Below, piece by piece: positions 53,131 through 61,470 of a DNA stretch of 64,000 nucleotides (the first letter of the stretch is position 1; each line of letters opens with the position of its first letter). The DNA is from Phycisphaerae bacterium (GTDB lineage Bacteria; Planctomycetota; Phycisphaerae; UBA1845), in assembly GCA_029260115.1 (NCBI GenBank), contig JAJDDW010000040.1, positions 34,729-98,728 of the forward strand, in the 5' to 3' direction. The position numbers were made by a program, and so were the translations under genes. The notes below the pieces were generated by a model. The model worked only from the letters and a program-made list of their open reading frames with translations. It did not search any database and was not told where the DNA came from.

Positions 53131-55439
53131 AATATGGTTTCCGTTACGGCGTGGCGCCTAGAGGCGACGATAGCGTCCAAAAGATCATCCTCGTGTCCCG
53201 GTATGTACGGGTATATTTCAACGTTATGTTTTTGTTGCAACAGTTTTTCGGCTTTTCCAATGTCGGGACATATCACGACTATGCGCGTATCCTCGCAGCC
53301 ATCCGCTCTGAGTTTGGGGATTTCGCACCAATCGCTGCCTAGCGTGGTACAAGATGCAATAACAATTTTACCACCGTAGTTAACGACCATGTCAGCCACT
53401 TCGTTGATGTTTCCAGCGATCATGGTTGGGTGGCCTGCGCATCGTAGCGTACGCCCCATATTTTCACTATGGATAGATGCGTTGTCTACGACAATGGTCA
53501 TTTGTCCGGATGCAGATTTTTGTTCCATGGCGACCGCAACCGCGCGTAGCAATTCATCCTGAGAGACAGGTCGACGCAGGAAAATGTCCATGCCATGTTG
53601 GCGGCACAGTTGGGCGTCTGCTTCGTAGCTGTGTACGATGGTACGATATTCTCGGCTTCCGGCCTGGCTTAGTGCGGCTAGTAAAGCTTTAGCGTTCATA
53701 TCTGGCAGGAGCGTGTCGGTGAGGACTACGTCTACATCACCGTGCTCAATATGCTGGAGTAGACGTGTTGCGGAGTGCGCCAGTCGCACATCATAATTAG
53801 CCTTTCTGAGAATTTTGGCCATGGTGGCTGCGAGTTCGGGGTCGGGATCGCAGGCGACAACTCGACCTAGCGGGTGGGGGTTGTACAATTCTGGCGATTC
53901 TGGCGGTCCGACAGTCACCGGCAGCGATACATAAAAAGTTGAGCCATGACCAACTTGGCTGTCAACCCAAACGGCACCTTCGTGACGTTCGATGAGTTTT
54001 TGAACGATGTTTAAACCAAGTCCTACGCCCGCAACTTCGCACACGTTGGGGTCGTTGATTTGTGAGAAGCGGTCGAAAATTTGGTCCCAGCTATCTCGCG
54101 GTATACCTTGTCCATTATCAGCTACGGAAATGATAACGGATGATCCATGAGAGGTGGTTGTTACGACGATGCTGCCATTTTCAGGCGTGTATTTTAGGGC
54201 ATTAGAGACTAAGTTGCTGATAATCTGGCTAATTTTGTCGGCGTCTATGAATAGCTCAGGCAACGCGCCGTCGTATTCAAATGTGAGGTTCATTGATTTG
54301 CTGTTAGCCAATGGCTCGTAGACGTGCAGGCACGCATCAAGAATGGGGACAAGCGATTGTTTTTCAAACTTTAGCGTCACATGGTTTGATTCTAGTTTTT
54401 GCACCTCTAACAGATCGTCGAGCAGTCGTGATAGACGGTTGCACTCGTCAAAAATAATGGTCACGAAGTTGTGTGTCTCTTCCGTTGATAGCGATTGAAT
54501 GTCGTCTTTGATCATATGCGCGTACATGATGATGGACGTAAGCGGTGTGCGCAGGTCGTGTGAGACAATGGCTAAGATGTTCGATTTTATTTGATGGATG
54601 TCTTCGAGTTTTTGGCGGCGTAAGCGCTCGTCGACTTCCCGTTTGGTCCACTGGGCCCACAAATCTTGAAAGGCTCTGCGCACGGCGGATAATTCACGTG
54701 ACGGAGGGGCTGGTAAATGAACAGTTTTTAGTTTTCCAACGGCTAGTTTTCGAATGTGTTCGTGAAGCGCGCTGATAAATCGTGCATCTTTTCTCATCAC
54801 AAACCAGCTTGATGCAACAGCGGCGATAAGCGAACAGCCAGCCGCGGCGATGGCCCAATGGATTAGGGTCATATCGCTAGCTAGGTTATGGGAGAGTAGG
54901 AACGCACTGAACATACTGCACACGCTTGCGATGGCCGCGGTCCAGGCACACTTGGCTTGGAGGGAGCTTCGTGCTTGCTTTAATGCTGGTGTGATTTCGA
55001 TAGCCGGTGACGATGGTTGGAGGTCGGCAGGCTTTTCGTCGCCACTCTCGTTCAAGTCTTCATCTGAGCCTATGGGTTCGAGAAATGTTGCGCCGACAAA
55101 GTGTCCGCGCATCCCCATGGAGCAATGGGCTACCTGAGCGGCCAACCAAATCGGATTATTGTCGTTGGTGTCGCACACGTAGAACGTGCTACCCACTGGA
55201 ATTTCTTGGTGTGACCAAAAGCCGACGCCGCCGCCGGATATATTGTGCAAGCTGACGTCCCAAGCGGCGGATGCCCGAGTGGGGTCAGTGGAGACTTGCA
55301 CACGAGCGCCGATGGTATATCGCGTCCAATTTCTTTTACCTGGGTAGACATCCATCTTGCCTTCGCGCTTAGCGCGCTGCAGGAGCTGCGGCTTGCGGGC
55401 TGGCGTTGGCGCGTTAGATTTTTTCTGTGACCCAGCCAT
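53127..55439 (-). CDS. PilZ-domain transmembrane histidine kinase with two C-terminal receivers
   Basis: A 770-residue kinase (784 if the TTG at 55481 is used). The N-terminus is a PilZ domain with both c-di-GMP motifs: RxxxR at Arg36-Arg40 (KRNWTRYTIG) and NxSxxG at Asn66-Gly71 (HNISGGGVGFWS). Two helices follow (about 165-183, 192-215), then HisKA with His294 (IVSHDLRTPLTSI), and the ATPase (NLVSNALKYTP, VADNGQGIPRDSWDQIFDRF, GVGLGLNIVQKL). A receiver with acceptor Asp (VVLTDTLLPDM) is followed by a degenerate second receiver-like domain that lacks the acceptor (KIVIASCTTLGSD). It is the first gene of a three-gene overlapping operon that ends in an HD-GYP enzyme. The PilZ part lies on the cytoplasmic side, before the first helix, as needed to bind c-di-GMP. 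Confidence 0.9.
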   Translation of the reverse strand: MAGSQKKSNAPTPARKPQLLQRAKREGKMDVYPGKRNWTRYTIGARVQVSTDPTRASAAWDVSLHNISGGGVGFWSHQEIPVGSTFYVCDTNDNNPIWLAAQVAHCSMGMRGHFVGATFLEPIGSDEDLNESGDEKPADLQPSSPAIEITPALKQARSSLQAKCAWTAAIASVCSMFSAFLLSHNLASDMTLIHWAIAAAGCSLIAAVASSWFVMRKDARFISALHEHIRKLAVGKLKTVHLPAPPSRELSAVRRAFQDLWAQWTKREVDERLRRQKLEDIHQIKSNILAIVSHDLRTPLTSIIMYAHMIKDDIQSLSTEETHNFVTIIFDECNRLSRLLDDLLEVQKLESNHVTLKFEKQSLVPILDACLHVYEPLANSKSMNLTFEYDGALPELFIDADKISQIISNLVSNALKYTPENGSIVVTTTSHGSSVIISVADNGQGIPRDSWDQIFDRFSQINDPNVCEVAGVGLGLNIVQKLIERHEGAVWVDSQVGHGSTFYVSLPVTVGPPESPELYNPHPLGRVVACDPDPELAATMAKILRKANYDVRLAHSATRLLQHIEHGDVDVVLTDTLLPDMNAKALLAALSQAGSREYRTIVHSYEADAQLCRQHGMDIFLRRPVSQDELLRAVAVAMEQKSASGQMTIVVDNASIHSENMGRTLRCAGHPTMIAGNINEVADMVVNYGGKIVIASCTTLGSDWCEIPKLRADGCEDTRIVVICPDIGKAEKLLQQKHNVEIYPYIPGHEDDLLDAIVASRRHAVTETIL

Positions 55440-55694
55440 CGTTACATTACTCGAAGAGGACAGGTCTAACGATTCGCGCAAACGGCCCTACAGCCTGGAC
55501 GACAACCACTAGACTCTCACTGAAATTGTCGGCTAGGAGGCGATCGTTGTTGCGTTTGGTAGTGTGAAGAGGTGGTATCGGACGCCGATATCTTACGGCA
55601 TCGCGGTTATGGGAATATGCGCAGGTCCGTTTATGTTAGCGTGCAAATTATATATTTTCTTCAGGTGGGTGGTGATCGTGTACGCACGATAGTT

Positions 55695-55743
55695 CAGGCA
55701 TGTTAACCTTTCGCGAGTAAACGAAAGAACAACATGCCCTACC
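55695..55743 (+). repeat. Dispersed GTGCCCTAC-type repeat, copy 2
   Basis: Starts CAGGCATGTTAACCTTTCGC, contains AGTAAACGAAAGAACAAC and ends ATGCCCTAC; the same layout as 35747-35791. It lies downstream of the DUF1571 gene in a 300-base spacer that holds no gene. Confidence 0.55.
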
Positions 55744-55782
55744 GAACTTATCTCTTGACCCGAATCCCCGAACAGACTTAAT

Positions 55783-56616
55783 CTATCGCATAGCGACGAC
55801 ATTACTTTTAAAGGCAAACGTGCTATTGGGTAATGCGTTGCTCATTTTGATATCGCGGAATGTGTAGGCGCCGATAAGTTTGGTAGCGTCGGCACCGGCG
55901 TAAGAATGTATGGATACGGGTATTAGCCATTGTTGGTCAAGCTCAATGACAAGGTGTGGGTCGGTGTAGTGATTTTTTCCGTGGGTCGGTAGTCGTCGGA
56001 CAATGCGGTAGGTGGGGCGAGATGCAAATTTCCCCTGGCCCACTAGCGTCAGATTGAGGTCTCCATTTTGTTTGGCTATTTTGTTTACATTTTCGATGCG
56101 CGTAAGGATAGATAGAAAACCAAATTGGTCGACGGTATGGCGGGCGGCTGACCTGGCTTTTTTGCCCCGAACGGGTGTGTATACGGTTGGTGCGATAACC
56201 CGAGCGATTAGGCCTGCTGGCTCGACGAGTAAGAGTTCCTCACCATTTTTGTTGAAATGCTTTCCCTGTTGATATAACGCGCGATTTACCCGACCTGGAT
56301 TGGTTACCCATGTCATGTGGATTGTTCTTGGATGCTCACGAAAATAGACCTTGATAGTCTGCTGTTTGGATAACTGGCCTTGTATGCGCTCTTGGCGAGT
56401 AAAAAGGCAAGAGTAGTCGTGGATATTACGTTGGCATTGAGTGAGGGCCTGCTGTAATAATATTTCAGGATCGAGGTTTGGCTGGTGAACAGTTGTCGTA
56501 GTCTTCGGCGGTGACGCTTGGCAGCGTTGCCCTGCGTGAGTAGATGCGATGACAAATAATAATACGTAGAGAATACGTTTGGACTGTGGACGTAGCGCGT
56601 GGCGCGATTGGATCAT
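55783..56616 (-). CDS. DUF1571-family secreted protein
   Basis: A 277-residue exported protein. A signal helix (RILYVLLFVIASTHAG) is followed by the DUF1571 core: ALTQCQRNIHDYSCLFTRQERIQGQL, IKVYFREHPRTIHMTWVTNPGRVNRALY, GLIARVIAPTVYTPVRGKKARSAARHTVDQFGF and IELDQQWLIPVSIHSYAG. This family is common in planctomycetes and lacks a known function; its fold resembles lipoprotein-carrier-like (LolA-type) beta sheets. The ATG at 56616 is chosen for its strong GGGAGGAAA 6 bases upstream; the frame extends to 56649. Confidence 0.85.
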   Translation of the reverse strand: MIQSRHALRPQSKRILYVLLFVIASTHAGQRCQASPPKTTTTVHQPNLDPEILLQQALTQCQRNIHDYSCLFTRQERIQGQLSKQQTIKVYFREHPRTIHMTWVTNPGRVNRALYQQGKHFNKNGEELLLVEPAGLIARVIAPTVYTPVRGKKARSAARHTVDQFGFLSILTRIENVNKIAKQNGDLNLTLVGQGKFASRPTYRIVRRLPTHGKNHYTDPHLVIELDQQWLIPVSIHSYAGADATKLIGAYTFRDIKMSNALPNSTFAFKSNVVAMR

Positions 56617-56782
56617 CTTCTTTTCCTCCCCCGAGGTAATGGCTGTCACGGTCTAAGACGGTTTAGTGAGGGCATCGTAATGCCCGCGTAGCTCGTGACT
56701 GTGGCATCGTTCGTGACAATATCGTGATCGGCATGACTCAGCATGTCATGGGTGTTGCTATTTTGATGCAACACAAAAACCA

Positions 56783-56820
56783 CCCGAAACCCCGTTGCCA
56801 GATAGCAAGGGGTTCCGGGC
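56783..56820 (-). terminator. Rho-independent terminator
   Basis: GCCCGGAACCCCTTGC pairs with GCAACGGGGTTTCGGG around TATCTG-like loop bases, followed on the minus strand by TGGTTTTTGTG. It follows the 489-residue lipoprotein gene's stop by about 50 bases. Confidence 0.75.
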
Positions 56821-56871
56821 TGTTTCGTTTATTGCGGCCTAACGCGGTTTACGCGCTCGCGCCGCGATCAG

Positions 56872-58341
56872 CTACTTATGGCTGAGGTTCTGAAAAGATG
56901 TCAAGTTCGTTCGCTTAGGCGTATGCATAGCGTTTGTGCCCTGCAGACGAACGGTCATCAATGACTCATTAGCAATGGCATCAGCCAACGCGGATGGCAT
57001 GTCGGCGTCGAAGATTGTCGCAGTCATAATCCGCGCATTTTCCTGACGATGGATAATATCCGTAGTGCTTCGTAGCTGATTGAGGGCTACGCGGGCAGTG
57101 GAAATCGAATTCGTTTGATTATCAACATCTTCGAGCGCGGCTACAATATTTTGACGTTGACGCTCGTAGACGATGCGGTTTGCACTAAGTGGCGCAGTGT
57201 TGTCGAAACGCATGTCGGCCTGACGTTTCTGCTCCATTAACACAACACGCTCACGCTGTAAGGCGCTTTCTTCATCACGAAAAGCGTCGGATGCGCCGTC
57301 AGTAGAGAACAAGCCAGCCACAAACATCAACGCATGACACTGCTGACGGTAGTCTGTCATTTGCTGGTTGATACGGCTAACCATCGCATGAGCTTGTTGC
57401 AGATGAGTTTCGTTCTCAATGAATCGCTTGTCATGATTGTAGAGATGATCGGTTAGGGTGTAGAGACCCTTGCGTCGTTGAAGGCGATTGATCTGCTCGG
57501 TCAAGATCGCGCGACAGCCGTTAAGGTCTTCGCGCATGTTGTTGATGCGGTTTAACTTTTCGATGGCTTTGGCGTGATCCGCAACCATGATAACCTTAGT
57601 CATGGCCTGGCCTGAACGAATATTGGAAAGCTCTGGCTGGCTGAATGCCGACTGCGTTGATGTAGTGAAAATTTCGGACGAGCCTGGAATCAAGAGAACT
57701 TCCGTGCCGTTGGCGAATTCTTGTCGATAGCGCTGTCGTTGCGCCTTAGCTCGCACTTCTGCCTGCATCGCTCGCTCGATACGTCGCTCTAGCTTAGTTA
57801 AGCTCTGTAATTCTTGCTGAAAGCCTTTGAAATCTGAGTGATCATGGCTGCTGAATTTACCGTTCATTTTGTTGCCGAATCCTAGCCATTCTTTTTCGTC
57901 ACGGATGGTGTTGCGCCAATCGTGAAGAATGTTGAGTACGCTGTCCGTGCTGTTGCTGACAGTCATCCAACCCTGGTAGGAAGCATCGTTTTCCTGATCG
58001 AACACGCCAAAGGTATAAGAACCCGGTGTGAGCGGTGCAGGCCTATTGGTGAACTCTTGACCATCGTACGCGCCGCCCCAAACGACAGCATGAAACGGAC
58101 TCATGCTTGGCGTAGCAAATGGGTTGTATGCTTGGTCTGCCACGAGGCTAGCGTTGCTACTGTATGAACCACCGTCGAAGTTGGTGAGCTGCGCGGGAAC
58201 GGGCGGTGCGACAATTCTTACCGTTACTGTCGCTTGATTGTTTCTACCTTGGCTATGGCCTTTAACATGCGAATGCATGGTGCAACCAGAAACCAACATT
58301 AGTGACGCCGTTGCCACGGCTAGCGTCTTTCCAAATTTCAT
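56872..58341 (-). CDS. Hypothetical lipoprotein with long coiled coils
   Basis: A 489-residue protein with a lipoprotein signal (KTLAVATASLMLVSGC, lipobox SGC). Residues to about 150 form a beta-rich head (ATVTVRIVAPPVPAQLTNFDGG, PLTPGSYTFGVFDQEN). The remainder is long charged helices (FQQELQSLTKLERRIERAMQAEVRAKAQRQRYRQEF; KAIEKLNRINNMREDLNGCRAILTEQINRLQRRKG; ESALQRERVVLMEQKRQADMRF). No known family. It is probably an outer-envelope coiled-coil structural protein. A terminator follows the gene; the upstream side opens on an 880-base non-coding region. Confidence 0.75.
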   Translation of the reverse strand: MKFGKTLAVATASLMLVSGCTMHSHVKGHSQGRNNQATVTVRIVAPPVPAQLTNFDGGSYSSNASLVADQAYNPFATPSMSPFHAVVWGGAYDGQEFTNRPAPLTPGSYTFGVFDQENDASYQGWMTVSNSTDSVLNILHDWRNTIRDEKEWLGFGNKMNGKFSSHDHSDFKGFQQELQSLTKLERRIERAMQAEVRAKAQRQRYRQEFANGTEVLLIPGSSEIFTTSTQSAFSQPELSNIRSGQAMTKVIMVADHAKAIEKLNRINNMREDLNGCRAILTEQINRLQRRKGLYTLTDHLYNHDKRFIENETHLQQAHAMVSRINQQMTDYRQQCHALMFVAGLFSTDGASDAFRDEESALQRERVVLMEQKRQADMRFDNTAPLSANRIVYERQRQNIVAALEDVDNQTNSISTARVALNQLRSTTDIIHRQENARIMTATIFDADMPSALADAIANESLMTVRLQGTNAMHTPKRTNLTSFQNLSHK

Positions 58342-59223
58342 TTTGTCTTACTCCATAAACAGAGGAAACCCGTGCCGAACGTCAACGCCTACTCAGGCAA
58401 TGACTCTTCGTCATATAACCGCAATGTCAGTCACAGGTTCAGGGAGTGTGCATAGAAGGGGTTGCAAAAAAAATGCGTTATTCCGTAGATGCCTCGCCGC
58501 TGGATACACCAACGCTGCCCGTACCCAATAATTGTCCGAGCAGTCCTTCCACGAGCATCTACACAGCCGTCCACCTGTGACCTTCTAATACATTCGGCAG
58601 GAATGCAAACACTAAAAAGTTGTTATGAGAATTTCTTTAAGTCCGAAAAAAAGAGATGGGGATGTGGCCGATAATACGTTGAAATCAGTCGAAATAATAT
58701 CCGTCATGCCCGCCCCAGGTTATATCGAGACGATGATGCCCGTCGTGCCCGCACAGGTGCAACCATCCAGCCAACAATCCGTCATTCCCGTGAAGGTGGG
58801 TATCCAGTTTTCCAATTCGAAAAAAGGCTGCCGACCGTGCAATAGATTGCGACTGGTGGATTCCCGCTCCCGAAGTTCATCGAGACGGGAACGGCAAAAA
58901 TTGTGGCAACGTCGATTACTTGTAGGGCACGGTCGTTCTTTTGTCTACTGTAAAAAGTTGACCTGCTTAAACCATAGTCGATGTGCCATTTTCGCTTGGT
59001 GTCCGATCGGGCGCTTCATGTCCTTCTTTTTGAGATGAGGGAGTTTTTGATACACTGCCATAGTCATATGCAGTGCGCTGCGTCGTCATGTGAAACCGGG
59101 AAATCTTTCATTTTATACGATTTCAGCCATCGGAGATTGACAGTGTTAATAACACGATTAGGCTTTGGGCATGTTCACCAACTTGTAACGAGATATTCCA
59201 CGCAGCCCGAAGGGGGATTGTTA
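58342..59223. other. Long non-coding region with a degenerate repeat element
   Basis: About 880 bases between divergent lipoprotein genes. The stretch 58700-58900 contains CCGTCATTCCCGTGAAGG (from 58779) and CTGGTGGATTCCCGCTCCCGAAG (to 58874), which resemble the two ends of the CGTCATTCCCGC...GGGAATCCAG family of repeated intergenic elements known from proteobacteria. Frames of 97 and 137 residues cross the element but look like shadows. The dispersed repeat at 58922-58965 follows. Confidence 0.5.
58922..58965 (-). repeat. Dispersed GTGCCCTAC-type repeat, copy 3
   Basis: GTAGGGCACGGTCGTTCTT, then TTGTCTACT, then GTTGACCTG: the reverse complement of the unit at 35747-35791, with the middle changed. 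Confidence 0.55.
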
Positions 59224-59727
59224 ATGGGCATTCCATCAGTCAATCGATGCCGTTCTAATTATAGCATGCGAATAGCTATACCTCTTTGTGTGGTTTGCTC
59301 CATGTTTATTGGATGTAAAGTATCACCAAAGTGGCAAACGGTACGTATAAGTGTTTTCGATTTGCGCAGCAATAATCCAGTTTCAGGAGTGAAGCTTACA
59401 CTATTATTGCAGAACCCTAATGCTATAGGGGGTTATAGCGACCAAGATTGGATGGATATTTTCGATGAAAGCGCAACGACGGACATGAATGGTACAGCAT
59501 CGATCGATCTTGAAAACCGGATAGTTTTATGCGGTTCACTTTCTAACTTGTTTGACTTTACGGATTATTCACGAGACATCATAACGGACAAGTTATATTT
59601 AATGAGAATACAGAAAGAACAAGCATTGGAAATGATTACGATGCATATGAAGTGCAACGAATATGTACATAGCAAAAAATATCGTTTAACGGTCCTACAC
59701 ATTGGAAAACCACGTCGTCATAAATAA
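59224..59727 (+). CDS. Hypothetical lipoprotein
   Basis: A 167-residue protein. The start at 59224 has AAGGGGG 9 bases upstream; an inner ATG at 59266 would begin right at the signal helix. The signal is RIAIPLCVVCSMFIGC with lipobox IGC. The mature part (VRISVFDLRSNNPVSGVKLTLLLQNPN, ATTDMNGTASIDLENRIVL) looks like an immunoglobulin-like or transthyretin-like beta module in which a peptide is set out as 'X can be Y'. No known family. It is AT-rich and carries no clear operon link. Confidence 0.6.
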   Translation: MGIPSVNRCRSNYSMRIAIPLCVVCSMFIGCKVSPKWQTVRISVFDLRSNNPVSGVKLTLLLQNPNAIGGYSDQDWMDIFDESATTDMNGTASIDLENRIVLCGSLSNLFDFTDYSRDIITDKLYLMRIQKEQALEMITMHMKCNEYVHSKKYRLTVLHIGKPRRHK

Positions 59728-59937
59728 CAGACTATCCATGTTCTACCTTGACTTGATAGAGTCGATAAAGCGATTCCGCTATCAGTGCGCCTTGCATTTA
59801 TGAACTGTAAGCGAGACAGATTGTCTACCCTATGTTCCTACGGGATTTCCGACCTATGCAGGCATAATGCTTTCGTACGCCAATCCTATTACACTCCACC
59901 CAGATTTGTGTATAATGCTAGTTAGGAGGTTATCACT

Positions 59938-61374
59938 ATGCTAAATGAATCTTATCCGTACTATCTAGCCAACAAACCGATGCAGCCTAACACTGATCTG
60001 GTTGTGACCAACAAATACACCAGTGAGCCAGCTACCCGGGTGGCGCTGGCTAATGCTGCTACGATTGACCAAGCTATCGCTGCTTCAGTCGAGGCGTTTG
60101 ACACGATGCGAAAGATGCCGGCTTACAAACGTCAGGATGTGCTCAATCATGTGGTGAGGCGGGTGACCGAGCGGCACGAGGAATTATCCAAGGCCCTGTG
60201 CATTGAAGCGGGTAAGCCTATCCGCGACGCACGTGGCGAAGTGACCCGGCTCATCGATACATTCCGCGTAGCAGCCGAGGAGGCCGTGCGCATTACGGGT
60301 GAGTATCTGCCGCTTGATATTAGTGCCCGTGCGGAGGGGTACGAAAGTATGTGGCGGCGATTTCCGATCGGGCCTTGCAGTTTCATTTCGCCGTTTAACT
60401 TTCCGCTTAACCTAGTCGCCCACAAAGTCGCCCCGGCTATCGCTATGGGCTGCACATTTGTACTCAAGCCGGCTTCGCGCACGCCGATCGGCGCACTGAT
60501 TTTAGGAGAGATTCTCGCGGAGACGGATCTGCCGCCCGGTGCGTTTAGCATATTGCCCTGTTCGCGCGACGGAGCCGATTTGTTTACGACTGATGATCGG
60601 TTCAAACTTCTATCTTTTACAGGCTCACCGGACGTCGGCTGGATGCTTAAAGCCAATGCGGGGAAGAAAAAGGTCGTGCTTGAGCTTGGCGGGAACGCAG
60701 CTTGTATTGTGGACGCCGACGCCGACCTGGACTTCGCGGCTGACCGTCTCATCATCGGCGCTTTCTATCAATCGGGGCAGAGTTGCATTGGCGTGCAGCG
60801 CATCATTGTTCATGAGAAAGTTTATGACGAACTAAAGGCCAAGCTAGCTGATCGCGCGGGCAAGCTCATCGCGGGTGATCCGCTCAATGAGGATACTTTT
60901 CTTGGCCCGATGATTACGGAAAACGATGCGAAACGCATGGAAGAGTGGGTTAATGAAGCCGTGGAAGGTGGCGGAAGGATCGTGTGTGGCGGTAAGCGTG
61001 ACGGTGTGTTTTATGCGGCTACGATTTTAGAAAATGTTGATCCGAAAATGCGCGTGAGTTGTATCGAAGCCTTTGGCCCAGTAGCCGTGATGCAGCCCTT
61101 TAGCGATTTTAAGATTGCCGTTGAGATAGCGAACGATAGCATCTACGGATTACAGGCTGGTATATTCACTAAGAACATCGACCACGCGATGTATGCTTAT
61201 AACGAGCTTGAAGTCGGCGGCGTGGTGATTAACGACGTGCCCAGCATCCGCGTAGACAACATGCCTTACGGCGGCGTAAGAGATTCGGGCCTTGGCCGAG
61301 AGGGTGTAAGGTTTGCGATGGAAGATATGAGCGAAATTAAACTGCTTGTGATGAATAAGGTGGGAAGGTTATAG
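59938..61374 (+). CDS. Aldehyde dehydrogenase (NAD(P)-dependent)
   Basis: A 478-residue soluble enzyme of the aldehyde dehydrogenase family that oxidises an aldehyde to the acid. Key residues are visible: Asn153 in SPFNFPLNL, Glu249 in VLELGGNAA, catalytic Cys283 in YQSGQSCIGVQRI, and the late EAFGPVAVMQ. The cofactor helix region has LKPASRTPI and FTGSPDVGW. The pattern resembles the succinate-semialdehyde/phosphonoacetaldehyde-type branches, but the substrate cannot be fixed. The ATG at 59938 has GGAGGT 7 bases upstream, a strong signal. No pathway neighbours are present. Confidence 0.93.
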   Translation: MLNESYPYYLANKPMQPNTDLVVTNKYTSEPATRVALANAATIDQAIAASVEAFDTMRKMPAYKRQDVLNHVVRRVTERHEELSKALCIEAGKPIRDARGEVTRLIDTFRVAAEEAVRITGEYLPLDISARAEGYESMWRRFPIGPCSFISPFNFPLNLVAHKVAPAIAMGCTFVLKPASRTPIGALILGEILAETDLPPGAFSILPCSRDGADLFTTDDRFKLLSFTGSPDVGWMLKANAGKKKVVLELGGNAACIVDADADLDFAADRLIIGAFYQSGQSCIGVQRIIVHEKVYDELKAKLADRAGKLIAGDPLNEDTFLGPMITENDAKRMEEWVNEAVEGGGRIVCGGKRDGVFYAATILENVDPKMRVSCIEAFGPVAVMQPFSDFKIAVEIANDSIYGLQAGIFTKNIDHAMYAYNELEVGGVVINDVPSIRVDNMPYGGVRDSGLGREGVRFAMEDMSEIKLLVMNKVGRL

Positions 61375-61470
61375 TAGTTCATGGACGAATGCAGCCTACC
61401 TCGTGTATAATGCGTATACGCATTTGCGATCATGACACAGATTCGCATCGTCGCCGAATAGGAAGTCGAC

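Noticed and set aside
58625..59038. 137-residue plus-strand frame across the repeat element
   Set aside because: Covers a degenerate intergenic repeat, no ribosome binding site, composition not protein-like.
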